This document shows positions 33,890-46,335 of a stretch of DNA of 64,000 bases, one piece after another. Position 1 is the first letter of the stretch. The number at the start of each line of letters is the position of its first letter. The notes under the pieces were generated by a model. It had not been told where the DNA came from. It worked only from the letters and a program-made list of their open reading frames with translations, and did no database searches. A program made the translations under genes and the position numbers. Source of the stretch: Campylorhamphus procurvoides (taxonomy: Eukaryota > Chordata > Aves > Passeriformes > Dendrocolaptidae); assembly GCA_013396655.1 (NCBI GenBank), contig WBMV01008244.1, positions 249,019 to 313,018 of the forward strand, given 5' to 3'.

Positions 33890-34208
33890 AATATCTGTCA
33901 GTGTCTGCAGGGAGGGGCCAGAGCACAGACCAGGCTCTGCTCGTGGCGGCCCAGCAATGGGACAAGAGGGACTCGGCAGGAACTGATGCCCAGGAGGTTC
34001 CACTGAACATGAGGAAGAACTTCTTTGCTGGGCAGTGGCTGAGCACTGAACAGGCTGCCCAGAGAGAATGTGGGGTCTCCTCACTGGGGATATTCCAGAA
34101 CCATCTGGACACAGCCCAGTGACAGGTGCTCTGGGATGACCCTGCCTGGGCAGGGAGGTGGGACCAGATGAGCCACCGTGGTCCCCTCCAGCCTAATCCA
34201 TCCTATGC
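33890..34208 (+). mobile_element. CR1 LINE fragment
   Basis: Plus-strand CR1 of the 'aacatgaggaagaacttctt' subtype: gcaatgggacaagagg, ggaggttccactgaacatga, gaacaggctgcccagagaga, a gatattccagaaccatctgg block, then ggtgggaccagatgagc and tggtcccctccagcctaatc. In one plus frame a short 'VPLNMRKNFF' stretch matches the conserved CR1 ORF2 C-terminal region. The octamer tail is almost gone. Confidence 0.94.
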
Positions 34209-37200
34209 AGCATCTTGTCTTTGTGAATGATTGAGTCCCAGGTGCACTGGTGAGGAGCAGGTACCTTTCCTCTCTCCAGGACACCACTGGCGACCTCTCA
34301 GAGCTGGGTCCAGATTTATGAATGTATGCACACTGCCTGCCCAGTTCCTGTCACCTCCTCAGCACAGCATGGGGCACAAAACTGGCCTGGAGCACGTCCA
34401 TGCCAAAGCCTTCGTTGCAGACCTTGTGCCAGGCATCAGAGCATTGTCACTCTTCATTGTCACATGCTGATGTGCTGATGTTTGGAGAGGAGAGACAAAG
34501 TGGAGGAAGATTTGCCTGTTCATCATTATGGGCATGAGGTGTGAACTGGAGAGTTTAACTCTGGAATGTCCAGCTTGAAAGCAGGGGGGTTTGTAGTGTC
34601 AGGCATCTTGGGTTTTCATTTACCACTCTAGATAGGCTGGACACTTAATAAGTAAGCTGTTCTCTAAATATGTTATTTCTGAGTGTTTGTCACCATTTGG
34701 AATATCATACTGAGCTACAGAATGTACACACAGAGATTCCTCAGTGGGATTAACCAAAAGTCTGTTCACGGTGTAGTGACTGCTAGATTGGAAATGTGTG
34801 GAAGTGGGACAAGTATCATGCACTGTCTGTCTTAAGTGTTTAATACAATTACACTTTTACTGTGCTTTGTACTATTGATCAGGCTCCTCTGTTTCTTAGA
34901 GGCCAGATACCATCCTTCCCCTTCACTGGAGAACTCCAGCTGAAGCAGAGGGATGGGGTGAGGCTGGGACCCTCCTGAGGGGCAGGAACACTGAGCTGGG
35001 CAGCCTTCAGCCCTGTTGAGCACGACAAGTGCTCAGGGTTATAGGCAGGCTGTGCTCCCTGCTCCCCCACCCAGACCCACTTATTTATCATTTGGTATTG
35101 CAAATTAGTGGAAGTCTTCTCTCCTTGACTCTAATTGGAAGGTGCCTGAGGATATGGAATGTAGAACAGGGCTGGAACCCTGGCAGGCTGCTCTGCCACC
35201 AGCTGGAAGCATTTCCTCAGCAATAAAACCCACTTCCAGGTAGGCACTGCCCCCCATGAAAGCAGCAGGTAATAGCTGCCATCACAGAAGCAAGACATAG
35301 TTTTCAATACATAGATCTGTTACTTGAATGAAATAAAATTCAGGGTTTTGGTAGCTCTTTGAAATATAATTAGATTATAAAATGCCTGAGGAATAGTTGG
35401 ACATCAGCCTGCAGACTAATAAAACAATCTTGCTGTGGTTACTTATCTCTAATACGCTCTGTAGAAGAAAAGAAAGGGTGTTTATGTATTATAATTAAAA
35501 TTTTGTCTTGGTGTAAAACCTACATCAGGAGCAAGTAAAGGATTTTCAGTGAATGTGGTTTTGATGCAGAATTGCCATTTTCAGTAGCTGATTCCTAGGA
35601 AAAACTTCAGTATGTTGTAATGACACACAGATCATGCTCTTTCTGCAAAGAGAGCCGTTTCCATACCAAATGCCATTGCTGTGCTATTTTGTCTGCAGTT
35701 CCCGGAGGAAATTGCTGTTGGAATTGCCATCCCACAGCCTTTACCTAACCCTAAAGCACACAAGTAGGTATTTTCATCTGCCAGACTTACTGAGGTTACT
35801 GGCAGTTGGGGTGTAGGCACAGAAATGTTTTTAAAATGCCAAATTCTCTAATGCTGGAACATATCCCAGTTCTGGATTACAAAGCAACATGGATTTATTG
35901 GTGGTCAGGGAGAGGTGGAACTAAAATTAGAATTAATTAACATGGCTACAGTTCAATAGTGAGCTTTGGCGTCAGAGCTCTGGAGAAGTTACCGGGAGAG
36001 AAGTGCTGTGGGTGTTCACTGGACACATCCCACCTCTCCAGCTCCAAGACACATGCATGGGCCAGTCCTGTGCTGGTTGCCAAGTGAAGAAAGTGCCCTG
36101 CCACATTCACTTGAACTAATTTCATAAAAGTGAGGCAGGAAAAAAAAAGTAAGAAAATAACATGTAAGAAAAAGAAAAACAAAATTAAGCCCCACTGTCC
36201 TAGTTCTGTGGGAGAGCTTCTTTGAAAAAAATGAGCCATCCAAGAAACCAGAATAAATTCAGCCCATTTGAAAGAGACTTTCAAATCCAGCTCATTTCAT
36301 CCCATTTTCTTTCCTAGAAGCATTTCTCTAATGAAAACTGTTTTCCTGCCATTAGACTCATTTTCACTCTCTGGTTGGCCTGTGCTTTATCCCACTGAGA
36401 GAACGATGGGCTCCTCTGTTGTGTGAATTCCAGCTCGGAGGTTTAGACTTGTCCAGGACGGATCTGGTTCGGGGACCTACTCACTGTTACAGAGGTGAGA
36501 TGGACTTGAGGAGTGGGAGGTGTAAATGTGCCACGTCTCATGTTTCTCCCACCAAACCCACCCTTGGGCAGGAGCACGGACTGATGTGTGTCCAAAGCCA
36601 GCTGTGCACCAAGACTGGAGAGCACACACAGGCCAAAGGGATCCTGCTGTCTGTGTACCCCAGGAAAACATATTCCCATATTTAATTTTGTCATGTATTT
36701 GCTAAGATAAGTGTATTAGCATTGGAGAAGTTGTATTTATCACAGGCTTTATCGCGTGAGTCCCCCTGGTGGGAGCAGGGATTGCAGCCTGCACAGAGGA
36801 CAGGGATTGTAAAAGCCCACTATTCCCATTGGCACTGCCAGGAATTACAGAGCAGGGAACAGTGTGACATTGTAAGATGAGCTGCTGTAGAGCACATTTG
36901 AGTTTAGATCCCTGTTCTTTGTTGATACTTATCCAGGCTGACATCCCTGCAGTTGTTATCTCTTCAGTCTCTGAGGGCACATGGACCACTCGGGAGGGAG
37001 AAAGTGGATGTTGCACTTATGGCATCCAAAGAAACCAAACCAAGCAGAAAAGCTGCTCAGACAGAGCAATGTCAGAGGGTCTGAGTTTCCAGTCCTGACC
37101 AACAGAAATCTGGGCAATCCAGCTCTGACCACGTGCTGGGTTTGAGCCACATCTCAGAGCTGAGCTTGGCCCATCCTGCTAGGATGTTTTGATGGGTTGC

Positions 37201-40200
37201 TCTCACCTTGCTCGTGCTTCAAACCAGTGGATTGAATTTGCTCTTTTGTGATGAATCATCACTGTTTCTCCTTCCTAATATCTCAGTGTGAGAAGTGGGA
37301 GCTTCACCTTGAAAGACCATCCTTATCTTTTTGTCTCCTGCCTGTTCCCCACTCATTGCTACCAAGGTGGTGCCTGCGCTGCTGCCTCATATCCAGGGAT
37401 GTTTCCCAGCAGGCACATCAGACGTTGGCCCTGCAGAACCAAGTGGTCAAAGCTGGTTTGTTTTTTTTCCCTTCAGGTTTTCAGTATGTAACAAATAATT
37501 GTCACAGTCTAAACTGATTTTCACACAGTATTGGTGAAGGTGGGTTTAAAAGGCCAGGTGGTGCAAAGAGGGAAAGGTGTGTGCCGTTAAGAAACAAAAC
37601 AGAAAGTGCTGTCCTGGGCATCTGGGGATTTGTGCTCATTTGTGGCTGTGAAGAGTGAAAAATGTCTTTCCATTTATCTGCAGAGCAGAGAGCAGCAGCC
37701 TGCAATGTGTGCCAGGGCTTGCTCCTCTCCTGCATGGCAGAGGGCATGTGTGCCCACATGGTCAGTCACAGAGCTGCTTCTCTCTGGGTGCTGGGACAGA
37801 TAACTTCAGCCTGACACTGGGAACAGCCATCCCAAAGCCTGTGCTCCCTCTGGGAAGGGATTCTGCTCTGAAGGGCACACAGGAGACGTGCTTGAGGGCT
37901 GCCCTTGGTGCATTCTGCAGTGCCCAGGGGTCTCTGGCTGTGTGGCACCCCTGTCTGGCTGCATGTGGAGGGCGAGGCTGTGCCATGTCCCACAAGGAGG
38001 ATGGCTGAGCTCTCACTGCCATCTCTTGGCAGCAGCTCCAGGATGAGCCACCCTCTGTGCAGTGCTGAGGAGGGGGGTTTGCTGCCAGCATGTCGCTGGT
38101 CCTTGGTCAAAGTGTGACCCACATCCACTCCTGCCTGGTGCAGCAGCTGGAGGTTGGGGCAGGCTGGATTTCTCCTGGGCATCACTTTCTGTGGAAGCTG
38201 CCAGGTTTCCCTGGGAGGGGGACTGGGTCAGCCTTTCAGGGGGTCACTGAAGTCCATATGTTCTGCCACTGACGCTGTTCTTGGAAAGGCCTTCGTTTAA
38301 AGTGACCCTCTACAAAGACACAGAACACAGAAGGCACATTTCCTTTTGACACAAAGTGACTTCCCTCTCATTCAGAGAAGCTTATTTTGCAGTGAATCTT
38401 TTTTATTGATCTTTTTTTCCTTCTTCCTCTTCAGGCTGCTGCAGTCAGTGATTTTATTCTAAAGCTTAGATTACTTCTGAGAGTATCTCCGTAACACTGT
38501 ATGATTCATCACATTAGAATACAGAAAGGCTGGAAGCCTCTCCTACTGTGCATAATATGACAAGTACAAGTTTTAGATACGAAAAAGGCCTGGTAAACTG
38601 TGAATTTTGCTTTAGTGTTAACAAATGTAATGATTGAAGTTCTACCTTCTTGTTGATGTCTCGGGGAATGTACAGCTGCCAAAGCCAAGGGGCTGGTTGT
38701 ATCTATAGAGGAGCAACACAAAATGCTCATTCTAGTCTGCAGTACTGGTAGACAGTCTAACTGGGCACACTGGTTTTAGGTTGTGCCCTGCTGGAGTCAG
38801 TTTGGCTCAACAGTGGCACAAAACTAAGGCAGCAGCGTCCAGGTGACCTGACTTCCCTCTCAGACCTGTTTTGCCTGTCCTGGATTTGGCAAAATGGATG
38901 AACTAGAGCTTCCAAATCAGCTGGGTGATCTCTGTCTGGCACCAGCGAACGGATCAGTGGCATCTTGTGCCTATAATTCAGAGTGACACAGCAGGGATGG
39001 CAGCTGATACCTGTCCCCTGTGTCAGCTGTCCCAGGCAAATCCCTGCTTGCCCTGAGCACTGTCTTGCAGCACTTCTTGCTGCTTGCTGGAGGAGATGCA
39101 GTTCTGGGCCACACCATCCTCCTGAGGAGCCCAGGGCACAGGCTGCAAAGTAAACAGCCAGCTCTGGTGCCGTGTTTCACATTTGGATGGTGAGAGAGGA
39201 AAACATGAAATAGAGGAAAAGCTTTGTAAGAATTGGTGGGATTTTGCCTCTCAGAAACATGAACAAATATGCTTGAACATAAGAGCAAACTTCATTTTCC
39301 TGTAATGCTCTAAAATACATTCTGTATGTGTAAAAGACAGGGAAAACTCAATCCATTTTGACCTGTACCATCTCTTTAAAATATTTCCAGGTTTCTGGGG
39401 TGTCTCTTAGCTTCTGAAGCCTTCTGGGGGCTCAAACTCCTGCTTTTTCCTTTTGTTATCTCAAAGATTATGTGCTTCCACTTTCTTCTCTGCTATTGTA
39501 ACAAGCACCTCTGACTTTCTGCCTGTCCTCAGAAATACATGGTTCTATTTTCCTCCCCCTATTCATGTACAGACCCACACACAGTGTTTTCATCTGTCTC
39601 AGTTGTGCCCACCATGGCTTTCCCTGTGCAGGACCTGCCTTTCTCCTTTATTAGCAGGCTACATTTGTGTTTGTTCTGGTATAAACATAAAGTGTTGCTC
39701 ATCCCTTTTCTCTTTTCCTGTCCTTTTCCTCTCTGACTAACATGTTACTGTTTCACTGACGCCGCAGAAGGTTTAAGCAAAGATGACTCCAGTTAAACTT
39801 GCCTCTGGAGATCAGTGGGACCTTACAATGTGTGTGTTTGAGTGCAAATCTATGAATAAATAATGTCAGGTCACTGTTATTCATACTTTTTTCTGCTTCC
39901 CTGAAGAATGCAGCTTTTTGAGCTGTGTGGATGAAGCTTTAGATGAGTAGTAAAACTCATGCTAATAAACAGTTTGTGCCAACTGTGCATCAAATCAAGG
40001 CTGAAATCAGAAGTATCTAAAACTTCAGTGATTGTAAGATTGTCATTTTTGAAGAAGCAATCAGCATTTACGATTGCTCTGAACTGGAAATGATGGGCAC
40101 TGGGGGAGAGGGATGCTCAGATGCTTTTACCTTTAACTGTTCCAAGACTCTGTAGCAGTGGGATGTGTTTTGGAAATCCCCACTTTGGTTTGTTCCCCTA

Positions 40201-41699
40201 CCTCCCTTTGTCAGTACGGACAGGACATGGATAACAACAAAGGACTGAACTTCCAGTGGCTTTTCATTAATTATCCCCCATGTCAAGTTTTCCTGCTCCT
40301 GCTCCTGCTCCTCACTTTGTTTTCAGTGGAACTCCAAGATAAACATCAACGTGATTGTTTCACCTATGAAAATGGAAGGAATTAATGTGCCATTTCCAGG
40401 AATTTCTAAGGCTGTTGAAAGATCAATTTATGGGGAAAAAAATTGCCTGGAGGAGGTTCCAGATCCCCTTATTGGAGAGCTGATAACACTGGGGACAAGC
40501 TTGGATGTTGTTAGTGGGTAGGAAAGGTTCTGCTGTCTGTTCAAGGGGCAGGGAGATTTCTGTTTGGAAAAGTAACTTTGCGCACTTCAGGAACTGTTAA
40601 TTAAAGCTAAATTATTCAATTGCTACACAATTGATTGAATAAACTTCTTTTTAAAGTGCAAATAACACCTTTGTTTTACATGGAGTGCAAAATCAACAGC
40701 ATTAATATTTATAGCAACTCTTTTAGTTGAAATGAAACTGGTTGTAAAGTACCACTGGTTGACTTTTTTAGAAATAAAAGGAATCAACTCAGCAGCATCT
40801 TTTGAGAAGAAGGAAAAAGGAATATGATTATCTGTCCAAACAAAGAAACCTGGTTTAGGCTGACAGGAGCAGTATCAACCTGCCCTCTGCTTTGGTGTCT
40901 CTGTGATGGAGGCTGATTAATATTGTCCCTGAAACTACTAAAGGCTTGGTCAGTAACTGAATGTTGTAGCTGGGCATAATAATCAGATTTTATTATAAAT
41001 TACTGAAGTTGGGGCCATTTAGAGTGCATACATGATAATAATAGGGCACTCTTGATCAACATCCAAAAAGCCATGAGTGGGGTTTTCTAGTTTGGATTAT
41101 AATTTCCAATTACAATTTGGAAATTAAAATTAGAAGTTGAGTAACCTTTGCTTGGTTTTCAGTTGATTTTGTATTTAGAACAGGAATTTTATCTGCTACA
41201 ACTGCCTTTATCTATAATTAATTAATTGCAAAAGTTATTTAAGTGTACAGTGCTTAAGGGGCTGACTCAGCAGTGTCAGCTTGGATGTGCCTATAGTCAT
41301 GGTGTGAAAAACTCCAGAGATTTTTAAGTGTTCCAAGGTATTGACCAAGGAATTGTTCTTGTCACACCACAGAGGTTTCCCCTCATGCTGATTTCCAGCT
41401 GCCACCCTTGTGGCTGCTTGAAGCTTTTTTTCTTTTTTAATTGGCTTTTTTTGTTGTTGTTTAAATAGCACATTGTATTCTGTGCAGCACCCACGATTTT
41501 TGCCCAGCAGTTTTGTTTTCCATTTTGACATGTGAATTCCCTGAGTGTTCCTAGCCTAAGTGGAAAACAAAAGCCATTTTGGTTGGCTCTGACCAAGAGC
41601 AGAATTGATATAATTTTATGAAGTTTTGAAAATCTCACAGTTTTGGAGCAGTGGCAAAACAACTTGTTGCTGTTGTGAAAAAAACTTGTTGTTGAGTAA
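34209..41699. other. 7.5 kb without CR1; no gene recognised
   Basis: The longest CR1-free stretch in the window. 37680-38260 is GC-rich with overlapping open frames on both strands (117 codons plus, 139 minus), as expected from low stop density. 40292-40312 has (CCTGCT)-type triplication. 36130-36186 is A-rich. 35280-35520, 40570-40760 and 40960-41240 are AT-rich and complex. A 9-bp perfect inverted repeat lies at 41101-41125. None of the frames matches a family I know. Confidence 0.5.
41101..41125. repeat. Perfect 9-bp inverted repeat (hairpin)
   Basis: The arms aatttccaa (41101-41109) and ttggaaatt (41117-41125) are exact reverse complements around a 7-base spacer. It sits in AT-rich unique DNA. 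It could be a protein-binding dyad or chance. Confidence 0.7.
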
Positions 41700-42055
41700 A
41701 ATCATGGGTTGGAAGGGACCTTAAAGTCCATCCAGTGCCACCCCCTTCCAGGGACACCTTCCACCAGCCCAGGTTGCTCCAAGCCCTGTCCAACCTGGCC
41801 TTGGACACTTCCAGGGATGGGGCAGCCACAGCTTCTCTCGGCACCCTGTGCCAGGGCCTGCCCAACCTCACAGGGAAGGATTTCTTCCCAGTATGTCACC
41901 TCAGTTTCCCCTCTTTCAGTGGGAAGACATTACCACTGTCCTGTCACTCCAGGGCCCTGGAAATGATCTCTCTCCATCTTTCTTGTTGGCCCCTTCAGGT
42001 CCTGGGATGTCACAATTAGGTCACTCTGATGAAGCTGACAAACCAAACCAGTCCC
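41700..42055 (-). mobile_element. CR1 LINE fragment
   Basis: Reverse-complement CR1: atcatgggttggaagggacc, ttaaagtccatccag, ccttccaccagcccaggttg, ggacacttccagggatgggg, ggaaggatttcttcccagta, ctctttcagtgggaagacat and ttcttgttggccccttcagg. It extends well into the ORF2 C-terminal region. The minus frame retains a 'VPREAVAAPSLEVSKARLD' stretch seen again at 60612-60776. The last ~50 bp (42007-42055) are more diverged. Confidence 0.95.
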
Positions 42056-43579
42056 TTCCAGGGCCTCAGTCTTTAGTGCAAAGGCATTTATGAAGTCCTG
42101 GCCTTGCAGATCTCTAAATGTCAACCTCTGAAGGGAGATCCTTTCCAGGTCCATCTCCAGGCAATGGTCTCCAGTGTGACAGCACAAGGGGCTAAGAATT
42201 TAATTTGAGCTTAGTTAATGGGTGCTCAAATTTCCATTGGATTTCCTGCAGAGCTCCCCATCCCCACCACTGCTGTGTCTTTCCCATGGATGTTTCCCTC
42301 TGCTATGTGTCATTGCAGGATTAAGAGCTAAAGAAACCTGCTAATTACTTAGTGGGATCAGCATCTGCTAATGAGCTGGGGTACAACAGTCAAACACTGG
42401 TCTGTGACAAATCTGCCTTCAGATAATTTGCTCAAAGCAGATTTTTGTCTGAGTGAGCTAGATCCACACTTCACTTGGAGTCACCTAACTAAGAGCATTA
42501 ACAGGGAGGGGTTTCACTGCCAACAGAGAAAACCCCTCAGGCACTTGCTCTGTCCTGTTGACACAGGGCAGGGACTGCATCCCTCTCATGTTCCAGGGTG
42601 TAGGGTTTATTTGGATAGAGAAGCAAACAAAAGGTGGTGAGGTGAAGGTGATCAGGAGAATATTTTTGGTGGTACCTTGTCCCATGGACCACAGGGGGAG
42701 TGTGGATCAAAGAGTTCCAGTTCCAGACCCTGATCATGCCAGTCTTGGCCAATGAATGGATCTGGAGAAATGTGTGTCCCATGTTGATTTTGAAAAATGG
42801 CTTGTAACCTTCAGCACAAGTATCAGCTTCTCAGTGGTATGACAAAAGGCTGATGGGGGGGGGTCATGCCTTCCATGCCTCCACAAGAGTGTTGGATTCC
42901 CAGTACACTTGAATTAGGGAAACTGGGCTGAAAGAGCAGTAGGAGGCCCACATGCTGTTGAAGTGTTATCAGAGCTGTTACCCAACTAGCTCATTCCCAG
43001 AGGGAAGGCAGTAAAACCCCTATTTATAAGTAATATTCCTGTAGAAAAGTGTAATTTGTAGCACTACATGAGATAATTACAGTCATTGAAAATCCCAACA
43101 ATGCAGGAACACTTTGATTAAGAAAAGAGGCATTAAGAGCTTAACACTTTGAAGCTGTTGAAGTAGTGACTCAGGGCAAGCAGGGAAGACAACTGGATCT
43201 TGGGCCATATGGGTGGTGAGGGCAGGCCAGAAAATGCTGCTGCCTTAGCCACCTGCAGGTCAGGGGCATTCTTGTCTGGAGCATAAAGGAACACATCACT
43301 AAACTCGTGGCTCTTTAGTGGTTCTGAAATTCTGATTTCAACACTTTCTTAAACGTAGGGGGAAGGGGGGAAATGATATTCTAACAGAATTATAGTGTTT
43401 GGGGCCAATAATGCCTTGTTGTTTCCTGCTCTGGGGTGTTACCGTGACAGGGGACAGTGGAACACTCAGTATGAAACAGATGGAAGGGTTGTCGGTGTTC
43501 TTGTGATTGCTTAGTAATTTCAGGAGAAAAAACAATTACAGGGAACCTTCCTTCCCAAGCCCCTGCCTTTTGGGGACAG
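42056..43579. other. Unique sequence, no gene recognised
   Basis: A G9 homopolymer lies at 42855-42863. Short frames on both strands (42371-42640 plus, 42537-42782 minus) are unfamiliar. AT-rich complex sequence at about 43015-43140. No RNA gene seen. Confidence 0.5.
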
Positions 43580-44106
43580 CAGGTTGAGGGAGGGGACTGT
43601 GTCCCTTCACTCTGCTCAGGTGAGACCACACCTGCAGAGCTGCCCCCCGCCCTAGGGCCCAGTACAACAAGGACATGGAGCTGCTGGAGAGTCCAGAGGA
43701 GGCACCAGGATGGTCAAAGGATGGAGAAGCTCTGCTGGGAGGAAAGGCTGCAAGAACTGGGATTGTTCAGCTGGAGAAGAGAAGCTTTGGGGTGACCTCA
43801 TTGTGGCCTTCCAGGACCTGAGGGAGCTACAAGAAAGATGGAGAGAGACTATTTCCAAGGACAAGGGGGAATGGCTTTCCACTGACAGAGAGTAGGCTCA
43901 GATGGGATATTGGGAAGAAATCCTTCCCTGTGAGGGTGGGGAGGCCCTGGCACAGGTTGCCCAGAGAAGCTGTGGCTGCCCCATCCCTGGAAGTGTTCAA
44001 GGCCAGGTTGGATGGGGCTGGTGGAAGGTGTCCCTGCCCATGGCAGGGAGTGGAATGGGATGAGCCTTAACATCCTCCCAGCCCAAATCGTTCCATGATT
44101 CTATGT
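43580..44106 (+). mobile_element. Longest CR1 LINE fragment, with decayed reverse-transcriptase C-terminus
   Basis: Plus-strand CR1 of ~527 bp. It starts in the 'ctctgctcaggtgagacc' region, continues through acaaggacatggagctgctg, gattgttcagctggagaaga, acctcattgtggccttccag, ctacaagaaagatggagaga and gatattgggaagaaatcctt, and ends with ccatccctggaagtg and a ttccatgattctatg octamer tail. Plus frames show pieces of the ORF2 C-terminus (for example 'WGDLIVAFQDL' within 43710-43895), broken by frameshifts and an internal loss in the 'gagcaacctgg' block. It is a dead copy. Confidence 0.97.
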
Positions 44107-46272
44107 TACAGTTTTTGCTTTAAATCCATTTACACAGGGAAGTCTTAAGCACTTAGAGAATGTGCTTTTCTTTTAAGGCTCCGTTCCAGCTCTGAGATGG
44201 CTGTAGGGCTTTAAATTTTGCAGATTGCTTTCTTCCCAGCTATCAGATGATTTATTTTTGTGGCAAAGATCAACATTCTCATCAAAGGAATGGGTAACAC
44301 TGGCTGGTTTAGGAAAACAGAAGTGTTTTCTAGTGGGGTGATGTCCTTGCAGTCTGATAATGAGTCAGGAGAGATCCAGCCCAGAGCAATGGGTAGCTTC
44401 TCCTCCAGCACCCCAGGACAGGGCAGTGTGGGTGTGCAGGGGGCAGCTGGACTCGGACAGCAGAAACACCAACTGGAGCAGGAGCAGGGAGTACAAGGGG
44501 CAGAGAACAGAATTTTGTAACAAGAAGGATCAGGGAACAAATATGAAGGCAGGTCAGCAAGGATTAAAGAACTGCAGTCGTAATGAAGATTGAGAGGGAA
44601 TTGCTGCCAAGGATACAATTTTTGGTACACTCAGGAGGGAATGCTAAACCTGAAGGGTGGTGCTTGACAGGTGTATTAAAGATGCTGCTTGGGAGGAAGG
44701 ATAATGATCCCACTGGAAAACAGCAGCCTCCATCAGGAGTTGGAGAGAGAAAAATAATGAGATGTGGGCCATTTATTTGGTGGATTGGCCTTTTAATTAA
44801 AATAATAAATAAATATTCTCAAAGTTTGATGGCTGAGAATGTGAAGCTTGCCCATATTAGAGCAAATCTGCAGCTCCATGGCTGTGCTTTGTGGCTCTGC
44901 CCTTTGTTCTCAGCCACAGGGCACCTCTTTTGTCACTGGCACATCCAGGGTGTGATGCTTTGCTCTTCTAGTACCAATCTTCTAGTTATTGCTTTCCATA
45001 TTCAAGGATGCTGTAGGCAGTCAGAATGTCAGAAAAATCATAAACCACTTGTATTTATCTTTATAAAAATAATTCTGGTGGGTTTATGGGTCTGTGTGAC
45101 TAAAATTGAGTCTGTTGAGAAGAATTTAGTTCCTGCCTTGCTAGCTGTGAAGAGTGATTCCTGGGTGGGGGAAAATGAGAGGGGGTAGGAAAGGAAATTC
45201 AGTTCAAAAGCAATTCAGTTTGCCTTTTGTTTTTTCCCCCTCTCCCTGCCCAGGCTCTGTTGGTAGCTCTGGTTGTTTCCAAATGTAAAGTGTCAGTCTC
45301 ATCAGGGATTTGTGCCTGAGCAGAAATGCTTGCCTGGGGAAAAGTCACTTGATTCCTGTTTCCACATGTGTTTTTAGAGGTTGTTGGGTTACCTTGAGGA
45401 TGAGTATCAATGACAGTGTGGTTTGGTTCACTGTGGTTGCTGCCTCAGGAGGTGGAACCCCAAAGCTGCCCCTTTCCCCCAGTGCTCTGGGTTTCCTGCC
45501 CATGGAGTGGGTATGTGTGTTCAATGTCTTTCCTTTAACCACTAAACAGGGGATAGATGAAAAGAGCTGTCTTTTGAAAGGCAAAAATACTGCTCTGGCA
45601 ATATCAGCCTCAGTCTGACTTTGCACATACATGAAGTTCTCAAATTTCCAAAGAATTTTATTTTCATAATATTCTTAAGGAGGCAGAAATCCTAATATTT
45701 TCCCTTCCCTTTGTAACTGTATTTTCTCCATTTTCTGCTGTCCCTTTTCTCCATTTCCAATCTTCCCCCTCCACCCCCCAATTTTTTTCTATTTGCGGAT
45801 TTATTCCAGTGTTCTTTATTCATCTACTTATAGATCCTAAAGCCCAGTGGATTTCCCTGGATTCCTGGTGCTTTCTTTTATGCTTCTTACACGTTCTGCC
45901 TTGGCAAACATGACACTGGATTGGCCATTTTCCACATCAGTGGTTTTTATGCGAATTGGTTGGATAAAAAAAAAGATGCCATCCAGCCTTCATAAAGATA
46001 AAAATTAACTGGAAAAGATGTTTGGATCCTGAAGTTTGATTGCTATAAGCACTGTAGAACCCACTGCAAACACTTGTGAAGGCAGCAAAAATTGGCACAT
46101 ATGAAAAGAACATAATATAAGTAATTATAACATAAAATGAAATGTCCCTGATGCTTTGTTATTTTCGTGCCTAATTAGGCTGAGCTCATCATAACCTCTA
46201 AGAAAGCTTTTGATTTCTAATGCTAAATAGAAATGCAATTATTTATACATCCATTCTATGTCACACCACCAC
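44107..46272. other. Unique sequence with a 201-codon open frame
   Basis: The longest ATG frame of the window lies here (plus, 44583-45188). It has one hydrophobic stretch near residues 155-172 but no domain, no codon-usage signal I can see, and no flanking gene context. One such frame is near chance expectation in 64 kb. A poly-pyrimidine patch (45764-45791) and an AT-rich complex tract (46080-46260) also occur. Confidence 0.5.
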
Positions 46273-46335
46273 ATTTATTTATTTATTTATTTATTCATTC
46301 ATTCATTCATTCATTCATTCATTCATTCATTCATT
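46273..46335. repeat. Compound microsatellite (ATTT)5(ATTC)10
   Basis: Five ATTT units (46273-46292) run directly into ten ATTC units (46293-46332) plus ATT, without interruption. The sharp switch indicates a T-to-C substitution that then spread by slippage. Pure arrays of this length are usually polymorphic. Confidence 0.98.
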
